Made by a program: the position numbers and the translations under genes. A model generated the notes under the pieces. It had not been told where the DNA came from and made no database searches. It saw only the letters and a list, made by a program, of their open reading frames with translations. Positions 59,356-64,000 of a stretch of 64,000 bases of DNA are shown in pieces; the first letter of the stretch is position 1, and each line of letters begins with the position of its first letter. The stretch is from Mycobacterium sp. GA-1199 (lineage in GTDB: Bacteria; Actinomycetota; Actinomycetes; Mycobacteriales; Mycobacteriaceae): the NCBI RefSeq assembly GCF_001500045.1, contig NZ_LQIX01000053.1, positions 1-64,000 of the forward strand, given 5' to 3'.

Positions 59356-60426
59356 TCAGGACGCGGGATCGGCAACTTCGGCCTCAGCAGCCTCATCGGC
59401 CACCTCTGCCTCGTTGGTCTCGTCGGCGTCGTCATCGGTCTCATCAAGTTCCATCGCATCGTCCTCGCCGTCCGTTTCGTCCGCGCCGGCGGACGGCCAG
59501 TGCGCGCGCCACTCGTCTTCGGTCACCGTGCCCAGCGGCGTGTCGTCGAGTTCCTCGGGAACATCGTTCCCGCGACGATCGACGGCGATCGCCCGTTCCA
59601 CCCGTCGCACCGTATCCATGAACTCCAAAACCGCCGAGCGCAAGGCGTTCTCGGCATCGCTGCCCACCGCCACCGTCACCGACGTGACGGCGCCGGGGAT
59701 CAGGTCGGCGGGCATCCCCGCCGCGCTGACGCGCTCAACCACCTTCTGCGCCAGGGCCAAAGCGGGCTGAGCGGTCGGCACGTCGTCCATCGTGGAATGC
59801 GCCCGCTTCGCCTTCTTCTCCAGCGCCTTGCGCTCCTCCCACTGGGCGAGTTGATCGTCCAGTGAGATCGGCTCCCCGGCGAGTACCGCGGGTACGCGGT
59901 TGCCCAGCTTTCGTACCAGCGCGTCGGCGACGTCGTCGATGCCGAACGCATTCTGCGGTGCGTCTTCGGCGATGCGGGCGTGAAAAAGTACCTGCAGCAA
60001 CACGTCTCCGAGTTCGTCGCGCAGCGCGTCGGCGTCACCGCTGTGCACGGCGTCGAACACCTCGTAGGTTTCCTCGAGCAGGTAGCGCCGCAGCGAGTCG
60101 TGCGTCTGCTCGCTCTCCCACGGCCCGGACGTGCGCAGTTTGTCCATCATCGCGACGGCGTCGACCAGACGTTCTCCCGGTGCGGCCTCGGGTGCCGAGA
60201 TCACCCTGTCACCGGCGGCCAGCCGGGCTTTGACCGCGGGGTGTTCCGGGTCCGAGGACAGCAGCACCGGCGCATCCTCACCGTCGTATGCGGGCCGGGC
60301 GGCGGGCAACGACCAGGGCACCTTGATCGGCATCTCCTCGGTGTACTGGACGTCGCCGGACAGCAGATCGATCGCGTCGATCGGGATCAATGACGGGCGC
60401 CTGGGGTCGACCAAAACGACGGTCAT
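59356..60426 (-). CDS. mazG: Nucleoside triphosphate pyrophosphohydrolase
   Basis: The protein is 356 residues from ATG 60426. The MazG domain has the Mg-binding pattern LLEETYEVFDAV...LRDELGDVLLQVLFHARIAED (about 125-165). M. tuberculosis MazG (Rv1021) removes damaged or excess NTPs such as 5-OH-dCTP. The C-terminal 45 residues are an unusually acidic tail (DETDGEDDAMELDETDDDADETNEAEVADEAAEAE is its character), longer than I expect for the family. Confidence 0.92.
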   Translation of the reverse strand: MTVVLVDPRRPSLIPIDAIDLLSGDVQYTEEMPIKVPWSLPAARPAYDGEDAPVLLSSDPEHPAVKARLAAGDRVISAPEAAPGERLVDAVAMMDKLRTSGPWESEQTHDSLRRYLLEETYEVFDAVHSGDADALRDELGDVLLQVLFHARIAEDAPQNAFGIDDVADALVRKLGNRVPAVLAGEPISLDDQLAQWEERKALEKKAKRAHSTMDDVPTAQPALALAQKVVERVSAAGMPADLIPGAVTSVTVAVGSDAENALRSAVLEFMDTVRRVERAIAVDRRGNDVPEELDDTPLGTVTEDEWRAHWPSAGADETDGEDDAMELDETDDDADETNEAEVADEAAEAEVADPAS

Positions 60427-60551
60427 CGGGCTACACCCCCTCACGCGTCTTGTCCGAACCGCTGACCTCGGTTATACCAACACCTCGGTGCAGCCCGTAG
60501 CGCGGCGAACCGCCATACCACGGGCACCGGTGTCTACTCGCCCCGAGCGGC

Positions 60552-60585
60552 GATGGCCGCCCTACCTTGCGGCAGGACGGCCATC
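60552..60585. terminator. Hairpin between the VNVPP-repeat gene and mazG
   Basis: GATGGCCG (60552-60559) pairs with CGGCCATC (60578-60585) across an 18-nt loop. It lies just past the stop of the minus-strand repeat-protein gene. No U-tract. Likely a terminator. Confidence 0.5.
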
Positions 60586-60603
60586 GTGTCCGTATCGGGT
60601 TGC

Positions 60604-61152
60604 TCAGGACTCCGGCTCGATCAGGTCGTCGGGGATCACCCAGTGACCCGGCTTCTCATCGAAGAACGGGTTGGGTATCTCGTTGACCTCGGGCAGCTTC
60701 TTCAGCTGGCCGGGAGGGATTCCGTAGAAGGGGTTCGGAACCCCGTTGATGAACGGCGAGTTCTTCAGCTGCCCCGGCGGGATGTGCCCGTGCGGCAGCT
60801 TGAAGTAGTTGTCCACCTCGGGGAACTTCACCTCGGGCAGGTCCACATCGGGGGCGTTCACCCGCGGAACATCAACGTCGACGTTCGGGATGTTCACATC
60901 GGGCACGTCCACCCGCGGTACGTCCACATCGGGCACGTTCACCGGCGGCACGTTCACCGGCGGCACGTTCACCGGCGGCACGTTCACCGGCGGCACGTTG
61001 ACCGGCGGCACGTTGACCTCGGGAACGGGAACCGGAGGCTGCGGGATGTTGATGTGCGGTTGCGCCTGTGCGAAACCTGCGCCCAGGCCGAACGCACCGA
61101 GTCCGAGTGCACCGGTCATCGTGGTGGTCACTGCCAATTTCTTGAAGTCCAT
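60604..61152 (-). CDS. Secreted Pro/Val-rich repeat protein
   Basis: The 182-residue exported protein has a signal peptide MDFKKLAVTTTMTGALGLGA ending at FAQA (about 30). The mature protein begins with pentapeptide repeats, VNVPP five times, grading into VDVP/VNIP variants (VDVPRVDVPDVNIPNVDVDVPRV), then two GxIPPGQLKxxPxxNxxPNPF modules. ATG 61152 follows AAGGAG. No cysteines. The repeats suggest an extended, beta- or polyproline-like surface protein; not Erp (which has PGLTS repeats). Function unknown. Confidence 0.8.
   Translation of the reverse strand: MDFKKLAVTTTMTGALGLGAFGLGAGFAQAQPHINIPQPPVPVPEVNVPPVNVPPVNVPPVNVPPVNVPPVNVPDVDVPRVDVPDVNIPNVDVDVPRVNAPDVDLPEVKFPEVDNYFKLPHGHIPPGQLKNSPFINGVPNPFYGIPPGQLKKLPEVNEIPNPFFDEKPGHWVIPDDLIEPES
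60930..61019 (-). repeat. 15-bp tandem repeat coding VNVPP
   Basis: The plus-strand unit GGCGGCACGTTCACC recurs about five to six times with single-base changes (C to G), each unit one VNVPP pentapeptide. Near-identity of units points to recent slippage and likely length variation between strains. Confidence 0.85.
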
Positions 61153-61217
61153 CGAAACTCCTTCGCCTTGCGTCATCGCGACGCGCACCAATCGCTCGGT
61201 GGCATCGTGTGATGTTC

Positions 61218-61239
61218 GGTTTAGGAAATTGCTTAAACC
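61218..61239. promoter_or_regulatory. Palindrome upstream of the repeat-protein gene
   Basis: GGTTTA-N10-TAAACC is a perfect 6+6 inverted repeat in AT-rich sequence, 66-87 nt before the ATG at 61152, within a 255-nt gap that otherwise holds no gene. Candidate operator. Confidence 0.4.
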
Positions 61240-61371
61240 ACCTGTCATAGGTGATCGACGCCCTCGGTTTGGACGACTCCCTCGGTTCAATGGGCAAGCA
61301 ACACCTTGACCCCCCGACGTGTATGTCGGATCGGCGTGATGGTGCGTTAACAGCGGATCCCGGTACGACCG

Positions 61372-61395
61372 GCGGCTGAACAGTTGTACAGCCGC
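61372..61395. terminator. Hairpin downstream of mfd
   Basis: GCGGCTG (61372-61378) and CAGCCGC (61389-61395) form a 7-bp stem with a 10-nt loop, 13 nt beyond the mfd stop. Probably ends the mfd transcript. Confidence 0.5.
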
Positions 61396-61407
61396 TTTGA
61401 CGTGGCG

Positions 61408-64000
61408 TTAGTTCTCAGAAATCGAGTCCGAAATGATGTCGACACTGCCCTGTGGTTTCCCGTCCAACGCCAGGATCAGGTCGGCGACCATCTGCACCAG
61501 CTCGAGGTCGCGGATGCGCGGTGCGCCGATACCGTTGCCGGCACGCGGAATAGGCACCTGCACTGTCGATGTGGTCGCCCGGTAGCCGGCGCTCGGATAC
61601 ATCCGCTTGAGCCGCAGCTGTTGCGAGTCCATCAGCTGCAGCGGCGAGAGCCGCACCGTCGACTCGGACACCGAGCTCACCTCGGTGACTCCGTACTCCC
61701 TCAGCAGCAACCGCAGACGTGCGACGGCCACCAGGCGCCGCGCCGGCTCGGGAAGCGGGCCGTACCGGTCGACGAGTTCTTCGACCACGGCGTCCACCGC
61801 CTTCTGGTCCGGGGCCGCGGCCAGCCGGCGGTAACCCTCGAGGCGCAACCGGTCGCTGCCGATGTAATCGGGAGGTAGATGCGCATCCACGGGCAGGTCG
61901 ATCCGCACGTCCTTGGTTTCTTCCGGTGCGGCAACGGTTTTGTCGTCGGCAGCCGCGCGATAGGCCTCGACCGCCTCGCCGACCAGGCGCACGTAGAGGT
62001 CGAAGCCGACGCCGGCGACGTGCCCGGACTGTTCGGCGCCGAGCACGTTTCCTGCGCCGCGAATCTCCAAGTCCTTCATGGCCACGGCCATGCCCGCGCC
62101 CAGTTCGTTGTTCTGCGCGATGGTGGCCAGCCGGTCATAGGCGGTCTCGGTGAGCGGAATCTCGGGCGGATACAGGAAATACGCGTAACCCCGTTCGCGG
62201 CTGCGCCCGACCCGGCCCCTGAGCTGATGCAGTTGGGACAGGCCGAACGTGTCGGCGCGCTCGACGATCAAGGTATTGGCGTTGGAGATGTCCAGGCCGG
62301 TCTCGACGATCGTCGTGCAGACCAGGATGTCGTACTCGCGGTTCCAGAACCCCTCGACCGTGCGCTCGAGCTGTTCCTCGGGCATCTGACCGTGCGCCAC
62401 GACCACGCGCGCCTCGGGCACCAGCGCCGCCACCCGCGCGGCCGCCTGATCGATGGTCCTGACCCGGTTGTGAATGTAGAACGCCTGCCCGTCACGTAAC
62501 AGTTCGCGGCGCAGCGCCGCGGCGATCTGCTTGTCGTCGTGGGGCCCGACATACGTCAGGACCGGGTAGCGCTCCTCGGGCGGGGTGAGGATCGTCGACA
62601 TCTCCCGGATGCCGGCCAGGCTCATCTCCAGGGTTCGCGGAATCGGGGTGGCGCTCATGGTCAACACGTCGACGTGGGTGCGCATGGACTTGATGTGTTC
62701 TTTGTGCTCGACGCCGAAGCGCTGTTCCTCGTCGACCACGATGAGGCCGAGGTCCTTCCAGGTGACACCGGTCTGCAGCAGCCGATGCGTGCCGATCACG
62801 ATGTCGACGCTGCCGTCCTTCATGCCCTCGAGCACCGCACGCGACTCGGCTGGATCGGTGAAGCGCGACAACCCCTTTACCGTGACCGGAAATCCCGCCA
62901 TCCGCTCGGAGAAAGTCTGCAGATGCTGGTCGGCCAGCAGCGTCGTCGGCACCAGCACCGCGACCTGCTTACCGTCCTGCACCGCCTTGAACGCCGCCCG
63001 CACCGCGATCTCGGTCTTGCCGTAGCCGACGTCACCGCAGATCACCCGGTCCATCGGCACGGGCTTCTCCATGTCGGCCTTGACCTCGGTGATGGCGGTC
63101 AACTGATCGACGGTCTCGGTGAAGCCGAACGCGTCCTCCATCTCGGCCTGCCACGGGCTGTCAGGACCGAACGCGTGGCCGGGCGACGCCTGCCGCTTGG
63201 CGTACAGCGACACCAGTTCGGCGGCGATCTCGCGAACTGCGCGGCGCGCCTTGGTCTTTGTGTTCGTCCAGTCGCTGCCGCCCAGCCGGGACAGCGTCGG
63301 CGACTCCCCGCCGACGTAGCGGGACAACTGGTCCAGCGAGTCCATCGGCACGTAGAGCTTGTCCGTGCCCCCGCCCCGTTTGGACGATGCGTACTCCAGC
63401 ACCAGGTACTCGCGACGAGCACCGCCGACGACGCGTTCGGTCATCTCGACGAACCGTCCGATGCCGTGCTGGTCGTGCACCACCAGATCGCCGGCGGACA
63501 GGGCCAGCGGGTCAACGACGTTGCGGCGCTTGGCGGCCAGCCGTTTGCCTTCGGTGGCGGTGGCGCGGTTGCCGGTGAGGTCGGTCTCCGTGATGATCAC
63601 CAGATTCGCGCCCGGAATCACCACACCGTCGTGCAGCGGTCCCTTGAGTACACCGACGACACCCTCTTTGATCGACACGCCAGGCTCCAAAATGCCTGCG
63701 GGAACGTCGGATTCGGCGAGTTGCTCGACGACGCGCTGCGCGGTGCCGGCGCCGGGTGTGACGACGGCTGCGTAACCGCCGGTGGCGACGTGGGCGCGCA
63801 GCATGGCGAAGATCTCGCTGATGCTCGCTTGTGAGCCGCGGGCCGACGGTGCGGGCCGGATGTCCACCTCGAAACCCGCTTCGTCGGACAGCTGGCTCAA
63901 CGTCCACCAGGGATGTCCGCCCTCGCGGGCCGCGGCGCGGGCGTCGTCGAGTTCGACGAATCCGGACGCGCCCAGCGACTCCAGGTCGATCGGCGCGTCG
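61408..64000 (-). CDS. mfd: Transcription-repair coupling factor Mfd (5' part outside window)
   Basis: The C-terminal 863 or so residues are present; the frame runs off the right edge (first readable: APIDLESLGASGFVEL). Visible domains: RNA polymerase-interacting domain (GDLVVHDQHGIGRFVEMTERVVGG...YVPMDSLDQLSRYVG), then RecG-like helicase with Walker A CGDVGYGKTEIA, VVDEEQRFGVEHK, and LRGRVGRSRERGYAYF, and the C-terminal TRCF domain (DRYGPLPEPARRL). Mfd removes stalled polymerase and recruits UvrA. Corresponds to Rv1020. Length in view is normal; nothing broken. Confidence 0.97.
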   Translation of the reverse strand, partial: DAPIDLESLGASGFVELDDARAAAREGGHPWWTLSQLSDEAGFEVDIRPAPSARGSQASISEIFAMLRAHVATGGYAAVVTPGAGTAQRVVEQLAESDVPAGILEPGVSIKEGVVGVLKGPLHDGVVIPGANLVIITETDLTGNRATATEGKRLAAKRRNVVDPLALSAGDLVVHDQHGIGRFVEMTERVVGGARREYLVLEYASSKRGGGTDKLYVPMDSLDQLSRYVGGESPTLSRLGGSDWTNTKTKARRAVREIAAELVSLYAKRQASPGHAFGPDSPWQAEMEDAFGFTETVDQLTAITEVKADMEKPVPMDRVICGDVGYGKTEIAVRAAFKAVQDGKQVAVLVPTTLLADQHLQTFSERMAGFPVTVKGLSRFTDPAESRAVLEGMKDGSVDIVIGTHRLLQTGVTWKDLGLIVVDEEQRFGVEHKEHIKSMRTHVDVLTMSATPIPRTLEMSLAGIREMSTILTPPEERYPVLTYVGPHDDKQIAAALRRELLRDGQAFYIHNRVRTIDQAAARVAALVPEARVVVAHGQMPEEQLERTVEGFWNREYDILVCTTIVETGLDISNANTLIVERADTFGLSQLHQLRGRVGRSRERGYAYFLYPPEIPLTETAYDRLATIAQNNELGAGMAVAMKDLEIRGAGNVLGAEQSGHVAGVGFDLYVRLVGEAVEAYRAAADDKTVAAPEETKDVRIDLPVDAHLPPDYIGSDRLRLEGYRRLAAAPDQKAVDAVVEELVDRYGPLPEPARRLVAVARLRLLLREYGVTEVSSVSESTVRLSPLQLMDSQQLRLKRMYPSAGYRATTSTVQVPIPRAGNGIGAPRIRDLELVQMVADLILALDGKPQGSVDIISDSISEN

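Noticed and set aside
60930..61019. CRISPR-like direct repeats
   Set aside because: Units are 15 bp, contiguous without spacers and in frame with a protein; it is a coding tandem repeat. No CRISPR array or cas gene was seen in the window.

Overview
The window is GC-rich DNA from a mycobacterium, most likely a fast-growing environmental species (Mycolicibacterium type). Three things support this. The right end carries, in the M. tuberculosis order, mfd, mazG, lpqU, eno, ftsB, a DUF501 gene and ppx2. Most of the rest is a very large dormancy (DosR) gene island. Other mycobacterial families occur throughout (WS/DGAT acyltransferases, 13E12-type DUF222/HNH protein, Acg-type nitroreductases). Protein identities come from reading translations against remembered families; no search was run.

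Layout. 1-6.7 kb: a phage-type HNH gene abutting a tRNA with anticodon UAA, a small secreted protein, RecQ-type helicase, a phytoene-desaturase-like oxidoreductase with an SDR partner, and a DUF222/HNH gene. 6.8-14.2 kb: a KdpD sensor kinase with no KdpE nearby, an alpha/beta hydrolase, a propionyl/acetyl-CoA synthetase, a 35-residue Cys/His-rich metallothionein-like protein behind a leader hairpin, two DUF4383 membrane proteins and a ZIP-like protein. 14.3-24.2 kb: narK-narGHJI, then an Fe-S-type HTH regulator divergent from a DoxX-like gene, and a TMEM175-like channel. 24.2-36 kb: ferredoxin, triacylglycerol synthase, FMN-binding protein, DosS/DosT-type haem sensor kinase, a pair of KAS III genes, and a group 3b [NiFe]-hydrogenase operon with its protease. 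36-40 kb: remnants of a GH65 phosphorylase-like gene and a PEP synthase gene, a STAS-like gene, PRC/MgtE_N plus Nramp, and a Ddn-like protein. 40.3-45.9 kb: acetyl-CoA synthetase, pyruvate dehydrogenase E1alpha/E1beta, E2 and an acyl carrier protein. 46-54.9 kb: Usp, a second WS/DGAT, an Rv2004c-like kinase/ATPase, Acg, DosR, a Usp gene broken by one stop codon, and two more nitroreductases. 55-64 kb: the conserved ppx2-mfd block, all on the minus strand.

How it fits together. DosS-type sensing of hypoxia/NO/CO and the response regulator DosR are both present but about 23 kb apart. Sites matching GGGNC-N4-GNCCC lie in front of ferredoxin/TMEM175, the WS/DGAT gene, the KAS III pair, the hydrogenase, Ddn-like/acs-pdh, Acg/Rv2004c-like and the nitroreductases; five promoters carry two sites with centres 21-23 bp apart. 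The encoded functions fit anaerobic redox balance (nitrate respiration, hydrogenase, ferredoxin), carbon routing to acetyl-CoA and storage lipid (pdh, acs, WS/DGAT), and stress protection (Usp, nitroreductases).

The parts most worth a second look are the metallothionein-like gene with its hairpin leader, the KAS III pair whose second member lacks two of three catalytic residues, an acyl carrier protein at the end of a pyruvate dehydrogenase operon, a 23-codon reading frame coupled to a nitroreductase, and the decayed genes within the island.
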